From Betaproteobacteria bacterium (GTDB lineage: Bacteria > Pseudomonadota > Gammaproteobacteria > Burkholderiales > SG8-41): a stretch of DNA of 33,956 nucleotides. The notes below the pieces were generated by a model that was given only the letters and a program-made list of their open reading frames with translations, did no database searches and had not been told where the DNA came from. The stretch's first letter is position 1. Each line of letters begins with the position of its first letter. Made by a program: the position numbers and the translations under genes. Below, piece after piece: positions 7,190-14,345 of the stretch. The stretch is taken from contig JANYDY010000046.1 in NCBI GenBank assembly GCA_025363435.1, positions 1-33,956 on the forward strand, in the 5' to 3' direction.

Positions 7190-8005
7190 TCAGACTTCGA
7201 CCGGCAGGTCGGCGCGTGCCGACCACTCATGCCACGAGCCGATGAAATTACGCGCCGAATGAATACCGGCGTAACGCAAGGCGTAGAGCGCGTTGGCCGA
7301 ACGCGCGCCGCGGTGACAATACGCCGCAATATCATGGCGCGGATTGATGCCCGCTTGCTCGATCAGGGCGATGATCGCTTCCGGCGATTTAAAACGGCCG
7401 TTGTCGAGAAATTTCGTCCACTCAATGTGTTTGGCGTGCGGAATATGGCCGCGCCGCGCACAGCAGACCGTATTGTCCTTCCCTGCCCATTCAAGATCGT
7501 CGCGCACATCGAGCAGCCAGTAATTCCAGTTGCCGGCACGGCGCATTACCTCGTCGATGCTGGCCAGGAAGCCGCTGGCAAGCGACGGTTTGAAGGCCTT
7601 GGTGCGCACCGTCGGTATATCAGTATCAGTGCTGACCGGACCGCCGACCTTGCGCCAGTAATTCAAGCCGCCGTGCAGCATGCGTGCATTCCGATGGCCG
7701 AGAAATTCCAGCATCCAGAGTTCGCGTGCCGCGCGCATGCCGGTGTCGTCGTCGTATACGACCACCGGCCGCTCGAGCGTAACGCCGGCAATCATGAAAC
7801 GGTTCGCCATTGCGTCGGCAAACGGTTTCATGCCCTCAAGCGACGTATCTTCGGCGAACAATTCGTAGGTTGAAAACGGCAGCGCACCCTGAATATGGCC
7901 GCTCTTGAAATCTTCGTACTTGCGCGCATCGATGATGACAACGTTGCCACCAAGCAGTTTTAAAAGCTCGTCGGGCTCGATCAGGAAATCAGTCGAATTC
8001 AGCAT
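7190..8005 (-). CDS. Two-domain rhodanese (sulfurtransferase)
   Basis: 271-residue tandem rhodanese of the thiosulfate/3-mercaptopyruvate sulfurtransferase group. The N-terminal domain (about 5-125; VVIIDARKYEDFKSGHIQGA, VVVYDDDTGMRAAR) has no active cysteine. The C-terminal domain (about 140-271) carries the catalytic loop YCHRGARSAN with C230, a CxxGxR loop more like Cys-Arg-rich rhodaneses than the CGSGVTA of SseA. The start at 8005 has GAAGAGG 7 bp upstream; the reading frame extends further upstream, but that part does not look like the family. It lies 37 bp downstream of the dehalogenase-like gene on the same strand and probably shares its transcript. It is cytosolic, with no signal peptide. 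Confidence 0.9.
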   Translation of the reverse strand: MLNSTDFLIEPDELLKLLGGNVVIIDARKYEDFKSGHIQGALPFSTYELFAEDTSLEGMKPFADAMANRFMIAGVTLERPVVVYDDDTGMRAARELWMLEFLGHRNARMLHGGLNYWRKVGGPVSTDTDIPTVRTKAFKPSLASGFLASIDEVMRRAGNWNYWLLDVRDDLEWAGKDNTVCCARRGHIPHAKHIEWTKFLDNGRFKSPEAIIALIEQAGINPRHDIAAYCHRGARSANALYALRYAGIHSARNFIGSWHEWSARADLPVEV

Positions 8006-8042
8006 GCACGCCCTCTTCAATCCGGTGGCGGATGCCACCGGG

Positions 8043-8927
8043 CTATCCGCCGAAAAAACGGTCCAGTTCTCGCCAGGTTTCGTCCGGCGCCTGCTCTGCC
8101 GGATAGTGTCCGCTCGGCAAGGCCACGCAGCCGACAATATCTGCCGCGTAATGCGACCAAGCTTCGGTGAAATTATAGAACGCCGCGGTATGGCTTTGTC
8201 CACCCACCAGCACCAGCGTCGGGCACTGGATTTTGCGCCCGGCCTCAAAATCGGCTTTGTCCATTTCAAAATCGAGCGTGGCGGTCGCACGATAGTCTTC
8301 GCAGACGCCGTGTATCTGCTCGGGCGTGCAGCAGCGGATGTATTCTTTCATCGTCTCTTCGCTGATGCCGCCCTTGCCGAGGCCCTGCGATTCGAGTTTT
8401 AAACGAATGTAATACTCTTCATTGCCCTTGAGCAGGCGCTCCGGAAAATCATAGGGCTGGGCGAGGAAGGCCCAATGGTAGGAATTCACCATCCAGGTCT
8501 TGTTGACATGCGTCCACACGTGATGCGTCGGCAGGATGTCGATGCTGCAGAACTTCAACACCTTGTCGGGATGATCGAAGGCCATGCGGTAGGCGGTACG
8601 TGCGCCGCGGTCGTGGCCGGCGAGAAAAAACTGTTTGAAACCGAGATGCGCCATCACGTCCACCTGATCCTGCGCCATGCGCCGGAAGGTGTAATTACTG
8701 TGGTCCGCAAGACCGCGCGGTTTGCTGCTGTCGCCGTAGCCGCGCAGATCGGTAGCGACAACGGTGAATTTTTCAGCCAGCCGCGGCGCCACCATATGCC
8801 AGTGCACGTGGGTCAGCGGATTGCCGTGGATCAATAGCAGCGGCGGCCCGCTGCCGCCGATTATGCCGTGTATCGTGCATTGCGGATCGCTGGTCTGAAT
8901 ATCAAAGCTGCGAAAACCTTCGTACAT
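8043..8927 (-). CDS. Alpha/beta hydrolase of the haloacetate (fluoroacetate) dehalogenase type
   Basis: 294-residue alpha/beta hydrolase close to DehH1/fluoroacetate dehalogenase, which replaces the halogen of 2-haloacetates with hydroxyl. Seen: oxyanion segment LLIHGNPLTHVHWH; DLRGYGDSSKP; nucleophile loop GHDRGAR with D106 and carboxylate-binding R107 and R110; D130 in SIDILPT; YHWAFLAQP (H151, W152); EDYRA (Y212); and catalytic H274 in PSGHYPAEQ. In Rhodopseudomonas FAcD the halide-binding trio is His-Trp-Tyr at matching places, so the whole pocket appears intact here. An epoxide-hydrolase-like role is the main alternative. It is cytosolic, starts at an ATG, and probably forms an operon with the rhodanese. 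Confidence 0.85.
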   Translation of the reverse strand: MYEGFRSFDIQTSDPQCTIHGIIGGSGPPLLLIHGNPLTHVHWHMVAPRLAEKFTVVATDLRGYGDSSKPRGLADHSNYTFRRMAQDQVDVMAHLGFKQFFLAGHDRGARTAYRMAFDHPDKVLKFCSIDILPTHHVWTHVNKTWMVNSYHWAFLAQPYDFPERLLKGNEEYYIRLKLESQGLGKGGISEETMKEYIRCCTPEQIHGVCEDYRATATLDFEMDKADFEAGRKIQCPTLVLVGGQSHTAAFYNFTEAWSHYAADIVGCVALPSGHYPAEQAPDETWRELDRFFGG

Positions 8928-8957
8928 GCCGTTTCCGTCCGGTTATCCAGGCAACAA

Positions 8958-8992
8958 TAAAAAATGCCACCGCACCCTGCGATGCGATGGCA
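8958..8992 (-). terminator. Intrinsic terminator of the gabD-type gene
   Basis: Read on the minus strand, TGCCATCGCA pairs with TGCGGTGGCA (10 bp, one G-T wobble) around an 8-base loop and is followed by TTTTTTATT. It lies 24 bp after the stop of the aldehyde dehydrogenase gene and just before the dehalogenase-like gene, so it separates the two transcripts. Confidence 0.88.
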
Positions 8993-9015
8993 CGCATGGG
9001 TGCGATATAAAACGA

Positions 9016-10497
9016 TTACTTGTCGATACCGCCCATCAGCAGATATTTGATCTCAACGAATTCTTCGATCCCGTATTTCGAACCTTCGCGGCCGATGCCC
9101 GACTCCTTGACGCCGCCGAAGGGGGCGATTTCGTTCGAGATAATACCGGCGTTGATACCGACCATGCCGTACTCCAATGCCTCGGCCACGCGCCAGATGC
9201 GGCCGATGTCGCGGCTGTAGAAGTACGAAGCCAGACCGTATTCGGTGTCGTTGGCACGCTTGATCAATTCCTCCTCGGTCTTGAAGCGGAACAGCGGCGC
9301 CACCGGGCCGAAGGTTTCTTCGTAGGTAATTTTCATGTTGGTGGTGACATTAGCCAGCACTGTCGGTTCGAAATAAGTGCCGCCCTTAGCATGGCGCTTG
9401 CCGCCGGTAATAACAGTGGCGCCTTTCGCCACGGCATCCGTAATGTGCTCTTCAACCTTTTCCACGCCGGCCATATCGATCAAAGGGCCCTGCATCACAC
9501 CGTCTTCGAGACCGTTGCCGACTTTCATTGCCGCAACCTTTTCCGCCAGCATTTTTGCGAACTTGTCGTAGACGCCGTCCTGCACAAAAATGCGATTGGC
9601 GCAGACGCAGGTCTGGCCGGTGTTGCGGAACTTCGACGCCATCGCGCCCTCGACCGCAGCATCGAGATCCGCGTCGTCAAACACGATGAACGGTGCATTG
9701 CCCCCGAGCTCAAGTGATACTTTTTTGACGGTACTCGCGCACTGCGCCATCAGCTGTTTGCCGACTTCAGTCGAGCCGGTAAAGGTGAACTTGCGGATGA
9801 TCTTGCTCTCGGTCAACTCCTTGCCGATCGGGCCCGACGGGCCGGTAATCACCGAGATGACGCCCTTCGGAATGCCGGCACGCTCGGCGAGTTCGCACAA
9901 TGCGAGCGCCGAATAAGGCGTGTAGGTCGCCGGTTTGATCACCATCGTGCAACCGGCCGCCAGCGCCGGACCGGCTTTGCGTGTGATCATCGCATTCGGA
10001 AAATTCCACGGCGTCACTGCCGCGCAAACGCCGATCGGCTGCTTGATGACGACGATGCGCTTGTCGGCCTGATGCGTCGGTATGGTGTCGCCGTAAATGC
10101 GCTTGGCTTCTTCGGCAAACCATTCGATGAAGGAGGCACCGTAGGCGATCTCGACGCGCGATTCGGTCAGCGGCTTACCCTGCTCGACCGTCATCAGGAC
10201 CGCCAGATCCTCCTGATTTTCCATCATCAGGTTGAACCATTTGCGCAGAATGTTGGAACGTTCCTTGGCGGTTTTTGCGCGCCACGCCGGCATCGCCGCG
10301 TTGGCGGCCTCGATTGCGCGTCTGGTCTCGGCAGTGCCCATGGCCGGCACAGTGCCGATCTGCTGACCATCAGCCGGATTAAAAACAGCAATGGTTTTTT
10401 TGTCGTCGGAATCCGCCCACTGGCCATCGATATAGCATTGCTGGCGAAATAAACTCATGTCCTTGAGTTGAAATGCCGGTTTTACTTTGGTCAGCAT
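9016..10497 (-). CDS. gabD: NAD(P)-dependent succinate-semialdehyde dehydrogenase type (GabD)
   Basis: 493-residue aldehyde dehydrogenase most like GabD, oxidising succinate semialdehyde (or a similar omega-carboxyl aldehyde such as glutarate semialdehyde) to the acid. Seen: LFRQQCYIDGQW start, TPWNFPNAMITRK (N165 of the oxyanion hole), FTGSTEVGK nucleotide loop, SLELGGNAPFIV with general base E263, NTGQTCVCANR with catalytic C297, EETFGPVAPLF, and PFGGVKESGIGREGSKYG near the end. The length is normal for the family. The start at 10497 is preceded by AGGA; the methionine at residue 14 is a possible internal alternative. It is monocistronic, with a promoter-like -10 upstream and a terminator downstream. 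It may serve 4-aminobutyrate breakdown; no transaminase is nearby. Confidence 0.93.
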   Translation of the reverse strand: MLTKVKPAFQLKDMSLFRQQCYIDGQWADSDDKKTIAVFNPADGQQIGTVPAMGTAETRRAIEAANAAMPAWRAKTAKERSNILRKWFNLMMENQEDLAVLMTVEQGKPLTESRVEIAYGASFIEWFAEEAKRIYGDTIPTHQADKRIVVIKQPIGVCAAVTPWNFPNAMITRKAGPALAAGCTMVIKPATYTPYSALALCELAERAGIPKGVISVITGPSGPIGKELTESKIIRKFTFTGSTEVGKQLMAQCASTVKKVSLELGGNAPFIVFDDADLDAAVEGAMASKFRNTGQTCVCANRIFVQDGVYDKFAKMLAEKVAAMKVGNGLEDGVMQGPLIDMAGVEKVEEHITDAVAKGATVITGGKRHAKGGTYFEPTVLANVTTNMKITYEETFGPVAPLFRFKTEEELIKRANDTEYGLASYFYSRDIGRIWRVAEALEYGMVGINAGIISNEIAPFGGVKESGIGREGSKYGIEEFVEIKYLLMGGIDK

Positions 10498-10550
10498 GGG
10501 GTGTTCCTAGCGTAAATTGGCGGCGCGTAAGCGCCTGCAATGAGCCGAAG

Positions 10551-10556
10551 ATTATA
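10551..10556 (-). promoter_or_regulatory. -10 box for gabD
   Basis: On the minus strand this reads TATAAT exactly, about 54 bp before the gabD ATG. No good -35 is visible at 16-18 bp. A small hairpin (GGCGC GTAA GCGCC, 10522-10535) would fall in the leader. Confidence 0.45.
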
Positions 10557-10664
10557 ACATCGCGCAAACCGGCAATCCGGGCGTTGCGCCGGCACACATC
10601 CGTGCGCAAATGCCGCATTTCGGTGCAACATTAATCCGGCGGCTTTATTACACGCACGTAGCGC

Positions 10665-10694
10665 TTGACGATAGCAGAGCAGCGGATATATAAA
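10665..10694 (+). promoter_or_regulatory. Sigma70-like promoter for the PA2779/PA2778 pair
   Basis: TTGACG (10665-10670), then TATATA (10687-10692, spacing 16) or TATAAA (10689-10694, spacing 18). The leader to the ATG at 10778 would be about 75 bases. The 280-bp gap between the two divergent start codons otherwise shows no recognisable RNA element. Confidence 0.5.
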
Positions 10695-10777
10695 GTGATC
10701 TGGCTTCGGTAAAAACGGTCTCCGGCGCTTTGAATTACCGCAGTAATGACCATCTTTAACGTCAATAGGGGGTTCTG

Positions 10778-11134
10778 ATGAAATTTTTCTCGAAACTGAT
10801 AAGCCAGATACTCATCGCCAGCATGATCCTCATGCCGTTTACGGCAAATGCCGGCATGATCGGCACGGATCAAGTTGTCGCCAGCGCAGCAGCCCAGGCC
10901 AACCGTGACAAGGTCGTGGAATTTGTTGCCCGCGCCGAAGTCGCCAAACAAATGGAAACGCTGGGTCTGACCCCCGCCAATGCGGCCGACCGCGTGAATG
11001 CCATGACCGACCAGGAAGTACAACGCATCGCCGGCAAGATTGATTCCCTGCCGGCTGGCGCAGGCAGCAGCACCGGCTGGTGGGTTGCCGGCGTGGTCAT
11101 CATCGGTCTGATTATCTGGTACGTATACAAATAA
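10778..11134 (+). CDS. PA2779-family small exported protein with C-terminal membrane helix
   Basis: 118-residue protein. Residues 1-25 are a signal peptide (LISQILIASMILMPFTANA, likely cut before GMIG). A helical charged segment follows (30-90; DQVVASAAAQANRDKVVEF, TDQEVQRIAGKI), then LPAGAGSSTG at 91-100 and a final hydrophobic helix (101-115) ending YVYK. This matches the layout I recall for Pseudomonas PA2779: signal, helical middle, LPAGG-like glycine motif, C-terminal helix. Function is unknown. It has a strong AGGGGGT ribosome site and lies 6 bp upstream of the peptidase gene, the same order as in Pseudomonas by locus number. The glycine motif ahead of the helix could be a cleavage site for the C39-like partner, which is inference. 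Confidence 0.82.
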   Translation: MKFFSKLISQILIASMILMPFTANAGMIGTDQVVASAAAQANRDKVVEFVARAEVAKQMETLGLTPANAADRVNAMTDQEVQRIAGKIDSLPAGAGSSTGWWVAGVVIIGLIIWYVYK

Positions 11135-11140
11135 CCAAAC

Positions 11141-12238
11141 ATGCTCAGCTTCAAAGCCCGCTTTCTGGCGGGCTTTATTTTTTTGAGCAGCCTGCTGTCG
11201 GGCTGCTCGATGATCGCGCCGCAAGCCACTGCGCTCAGAGCGCAGCGGCCGGCCGATCTGCCGCGGCAGATTGAACTCACACAGGTCCCGTTTTATCCGC
11301 AGGACGATTACTACTGCGGCCCGGCGGCGCTCGCCATGGTGCTCAACGCCGCCGGCGTCAAGGTGACGCCGGATGACATCGTTGACCAAGTCTACCTGCC
11401 CGGCCGCAAAGGCAGCCTGCAAATTGAAATGGTCGCGGCAGCACGCCGGCGCGGCCTGGTCGCCCTGGAACTGGCGCCGAAAATGACCGACATGCTGCGC
11501 GAAATCGCCGCCGGCACGCCGGTCGTCGTGCTGGAAAATTACGGGCCGTTCAGCTGGGCGCCGGTATGGCACTACTCGGTAGTGGTCGGTTACGATCTCG
11601 ATCAGGCGGTTGTGATACGCCGTTCGGGTGTGCAGCAGCGCCGCCCTACGCCATTGACGATATTCGAAAAAATCTGGAAAAACGAGAATTACTGGGCGAT
11701 GGTCGCGGTGCCGCCCGACCGCGTGCCGGTCACCGCCACCGAGACGCAATTTGCCGGCGCCGTAGTCGCGCTTGAGCGCATCGGCCAGACCGAAAACGCC
11801 CTGACCGCCTACACCGCGATGAGCAAACGCTGGCCCGAAAGTTTTGCCGCACTGATGGGACGCGGCAACACCGCCTACACGCTGAAAAATCTCGCGCTCG
11901 CGGAAAGCGCGTTTGCGCAGGCGGCGCAACTGCATCCGAACGAAGCCGCGGCGCTCAACAATCTCGCCTACGTGCAGGCCGATCGCGGCAATTTGCAGGA
12001 GGCGGTTGCCACGGCAGAACGCGCCGTCAGCCTCGGCGGACCGCTGCTGACGCAAACCGAGGCCACGCTTGCCGAACTGCGCGAAAAAGCCGCAGCGGCG
12101 GCCGCCGCCGACGCCGCGCGTGCGGCCGCGGAACAGGCGGCGGCCGAAGCCGCGCGCGCAGCCGCCGAAAAAGCCGCCGCGCAAAAAACGCCGGCAGCGG
12201 CCGTTAAAAAACCGCCAACACGCAAATCGAAATTGTGA
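11141..12238 (+). CDS. PA2778-family C39-like cysteine peptidase lipoprotein with TPR region and Ala-rich tail
   Basis: 365-residue lipoprotein. The signal ends in lipobox LSGC, with C22 as the lipidated residue. Residues 43-190 form a C39-type papain-fold domain: Q54 and C59 in YPQDDYYCGPAALAMVL, H144 in PVWHYSVVVGYD, and D152 or D154 as the third residue. Residues about 203-300 look like tetratricopeptide helices (ALTAYTAMSKRWPESFAAL, NEAAALNNLAYVQADRG). The tail 317-350 is almost all Ala, Glu, Arg and Lys, and the end is Lys/Pro rich. C39 peptidases cut after Gly-Gly or Gly-Ala, so the adjacent PA2779-type protein is a candidate substrate. There is no clear ribosome site, only 6 bp after the previous stop, so translation may be coupled. 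Its first codons contain a full intrinsic terminator. Its stop directly abuts that of the convergent Bug gene. Confidence 0.85.
   Translation: MLSFKARFLAGFIFLSSLLSGCSMIAPQATALRAQRPADLPRQIELTQVPFYPQDDYYCGPAALAMVLNAAGVKVTPDDIVDQVYLPGRKGSLQIEMVAAARRRGLVALELAPKMTDMLREIAAGTPVVVLENYGPFSWAPVWHYSVVVGYDLDQAVVIRRSGVQQRRPTPLTIFEKIWKNENYWAMVAVPPDRVPVTATETQFAGAVVALERIGQTENALTAYTAMSKRWPESFAALMGRGNTAYTLKNLALAESAFAQAAQLHPNEAAALNNLAYVQADRGNLQEAVATAERAVSLGGPLLTQTEATLAELREKAAAAAAADAARAAAEQAAAEAARAAAEKAAAQKTPAAAVKKPPTRKSKL
11153..11184 (+). terminator. Intrinsic terminator inside the start of the PA2778-type gene
   Basis: AAAGCCCGC (11153-11161) pairs perfectly with GCGGGCTTT (11168-11176) around a 6-base loop, followed by ATTTTTTT (11177-11184). 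This is a canonical rho-independent terminator starting 18 bases after the PA2779-type stop, but it encodes residues 5-15 of the peptidase lipoprotein's signal peptide. It could end most transcripts after the first gene and let ribosomes starting the second gene allow read-through. Confidence 0.85.
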
Positions 12239-13213
12239 TCAGTCGAGGCTGACGTTGGCCTGCTTGACAATCTTGCCCCACTTGCCGATTTCACTTTTGA
12301 TCAAGGCACCGAACTGATCGGACGCGCCCGCGACTGGCGGCGAACCCATTTCGATCAGTTGTTTCCTGATCTCGGGCTGATTGGCGATCCGCAGCATTTC
12401 GGCATTCAGTTTGGCGACAATATCGGCCGGCGTTCCCGCCGGAGCAACCACGCCGTACCAGGCGATCGATTCAAATCCGGGCACACCCGATTCGGCGACG
12501 GTCGCCGTTTCCGGCAAAACCGCCGAACGCGTCGCGCTGGTCACCGCAAGACCGCGCAACTTGCCCGATTTCACATGCGGCAGTATTGGAATCATGCTCT
12601 CGAACGCGAACAGCACCTGCCCGCCTATGAGGTCGATGATGGCCGGTCCGCTGCCTTTGTACGGGATGTGTGTCATCTCGACTTTGGCCATGAGCTTGAA
12701 CATTTCCGCCGTCAGATGCTGCGGTGAACCCGGGCCCGCCGAGGCGAAATTGGTCTGGCCGCGCCCGGTCTTCATCAGCGCGATGAATTCCCTGACGTTC
12801 TTCGCCGGCAGCGACGGATGCGTCACCATCACCAGCGGCACCGACGCCGACAACACCACCGGCGCAAAATCGCGCGCCGGATCGTACGGTAGTTTTTTGA
12901 ACAGACTGGCGTTGATGGCGAGCGGACCGCTCGCCCCCATCAGCAGGGTGTAGCCGTCGGCCGGCGATTTGGCGACAAAATCGGCGCCGATGTTTCCGCC
13001 CGCCCCCGGTTTGGCTTCGACGATCACCGGTTGCCCCCAGGTTTCGTGCATTTTGGCGCCGAAAATACGCGCCAGGATGTCGGTGGTGCCGCCCGGCGGA
13101 TAGGGCGTGATGAAACGGATCGGCTTGGCGGGATAACTCTGCGCCGCGCACGATAATGCCAAGAAAAAGGTCAGGGATGCGGCAAGGCCTGCCGTTAATC
13201 GCAATATGCGCAT
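12239..13213 (-). CDS. Bug/TctC-family periplasmic solute-binding protein
   Basis: 324-residue Bug receptor standing alone. Signal peptide 1-24 (RLTAGLAASLTFFLALSCAAQ) before SYPAKPIR. Motifs: ITPYPPGGTTDILARIFG, KPGAGGNIGADFV, SPADGYTLLMG, HIPYKGSGPAIIDLIGGQV and AESGVPGFESIAWYG. The ligand is unknown. Its stop codon touches the stop of the convergent peptidase gene with no bases between, so the two transcripts must overlap at their 3' ends. It has no catabolic gene beside it, unlike the other four Bug genes. The start ATG lies in the divergent region shared with mlaA. Confidence 0.94.
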   Translation of the reverse strand: MRILRLTAGLAASLTFFLALSCAAQSYPAKPIRFITPYPPGGTTDILARIFGAKMHETWGQPVIVEAKPGAGGNIGADFVAKSPADGYTLLMGASGPLAINASLFKKLPYDPARDFAPVVLSASVPLVMVTHPSLPAKNVREFIALMKTGRGQTNFASAGPGSPQHLTAEMFKLMAKVEMTHIPYKGSGPAIIDLIGGQVLFAFESMIPILPHVKSGKLRGLAVTSATRSAVLPETATVAESGVPGFESIAWYGVVAPAGTPADIVAKLNAEMLRIANQPEIRKQLIEMGSPPVAGASDQFGALIKSEIGKWGKIVKQANVSLD

Positions 13214-13331
13214 GGGATTTCCCTCTAGCGGAATAAAGTTTTGGAGAACGGCAACGATATTAGCACCGGCGGCCTCGGCGAAGGCGCTTCAAAGCGGTGC
13301 GCCGATGCAAAAAACGCACCAAATCTAAACC

Positions 13332-13361
13332 TTGGTTTTAGCGAAAAATCATTGTTATAAT
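13332..13361 (+). promoter_or_regulatory. Sigma70-like promoter for mlaA
   Basis: TTGGTT (13332-13337), 18 bp, then a perfect TATAAT (13356-13361). Transcription would begin near 13368. This supports the ATG at 13397 and argues against the TTG at 13370, which would leave almost no leader. Confidence 0.6.
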
Positions 13362-13396
13362 ACAAAATATTGAACCAGCCGGCACAGCCCCTCACA

Positions 13397-14278
13397 ATGT
13401 CCATGCTTATTGCAAGCCTGCGTAACCCTCTGCTTTCCGGCCTCGCTGTCCTGTTGTTTCTGTCCGGTTGCGCGAGCACGAATAACCCGCGCGATCCGCT
13501 TGAGCCGCTGAACCGCGCTGTCTATCAGGTTAACGACGCGCTCGACAAAGTCATCATGAAACCGGTGGCGACGGTTTACAAAGCCGTGCTGCCGCAATTT
13601 GTACGCACCGGCGTGACCAATTTCTTCAGTAACCTCTATGACATCCTGACCGCGCTGAATAACCTGCTGCAGGGCAAGTTTGCGGATGCAATTTCCGACA
13701 CCGGCCGTATCGCCGTGAACTCAACCGTTGGCGTGCTTGGCCTGATCGACGTCGGCACTGAAATCGGTCTGGAAAAGCACAAGGAAGACTTCGGCCAAAC
13801 CATGGGACGCTGGGGTTTCGCAGACGGCCCGTACCTGCAAATGCCCTTCTTCGGACCGAGTTCATTCCGCGACGCAGTCGGCACCTTCGTCGATTTCAAA
13901 GCTGACCCGATCAAATGGATCTGGAAAGACCATGTTGCCACGCGCAACTCGATCTGGGGGCTGTTCACTGTGAACCTGCGTGCGAATCTGCTCGACTCGA
14001 CGAAGATTCTCGATGAAGCCGCGCTGGACCCGTATGAATTCCAGCGTGATGCCTATCTGCAGCGCCGGCGCAATCTGGTGTATGACGGCAACCCGCCGCC
14101 AGACAAGGACATGGAAGATCTTCCGGAACTGAAGATCAAGCCGCGCACGGAATTGGACGAGCCGGCAAAACCGACAACCGGCGCAGTTGATGTCACGCCC
14201 GCAACCGATGTAACCCTGCAGCCGCGGGTGCGCGTCGAACTGCCGGTCGGCAGCGTCGAAGCAACACCAGCGCTGTAG
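13397..14278 (+). CDS. mlaA: MlaA/VacJ outer-membrane lipoprotein
   Basis: 293-residue lipoprotein of the Mla system, which removes misplaced phospholipids from the outer leaflet of the outer membrane. Signal and lipobox: LAVLLFLSGC, with C25 lipidated. MlaA marks: DPLEPLNRAVYQVNDALD directly after the lipobox; FFSNLYDILTALNNLLQGK; RIAVNSTVGVLGLIDVGTEIGL; a DFGQTMGRWGF segment; and PYLQMPFFGPSSFRDAVGTFVD. The C-terminal 60 residues are Pro/Thr/Asp-rich and look disordered. A TTG at 13370 is an alternative start, but the promoter position favours the ATG here. No mlaFEDCB genes are next to it, so the ABC part must be elsewhere. Confidence 0.93.
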   Translation: MSMLIASLRNPLLSGLAVLLFLSGCASTNNPRDPLEPLNRAVYQVNDALDKVIMKPVATVYKAVLPQFVRTGVTNFFSNLYDILTALNNLLQGKFADAISDTGRIAVNSTVGVLGLIDVGTEIGLEKHKEDFGQTMGRWGFADGPYLQMPFFGPSSFRDAVGTFVDFKADPIKWIWKDHVATRNSIWGLFTVNLRANLLDSTKILDEAALDPYEFQRDAYLQRRRNLVYDGNPPPDKDMEDLPELKIKPRTELDEPAKPTTGAVDVTPATDVTLQPRVRVELPVGSVEATPAL

Positions 14279-14288
14279 CGTCCTCCGG

Positions 14289-14306
14289 GCAGCGCATCCG
14301 CGCTGC
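14289..14306. other. Short perfect hairpin between convergent mlaA and SPFH genes
   Basis: GCAGCGC ATCC GCGCTGC forms a 7-bp stem with a four-base loop. It lies in the 67-bp gap between two converging genes. No T-run follows on either strand, so a terminator role is only possible. Confidence 0.3.
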
Positions 14307-14345
14307 TGCGCGCCCGCCGCAAAAAATCTCCCGCATGGAACCCGC

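Noticed and set aside
10498-10777. Riboswitch or small RNA in the gap between gabD and the PA2779-type gene
   Set aside because: Only a short GGCGC/GCGCC hairpin and promoter-like boxes are visible; no known aptamer pattern.
10631-12184. 517-residue minus-strand open frame
   Set aside because: It runs antisense to the PA2779/PA2778 genes and is rich in Arg, Gly, Ala and His, typical of a GC-rich shadow frame; the plus-strand genes have signals, motifs and ribosome sites.
14289-14306. Intrinsic terminator for mlaA or the SPFH gene
   Set aside because: The stem is good but no T-run follows on either strand; kept only as a hairpin.
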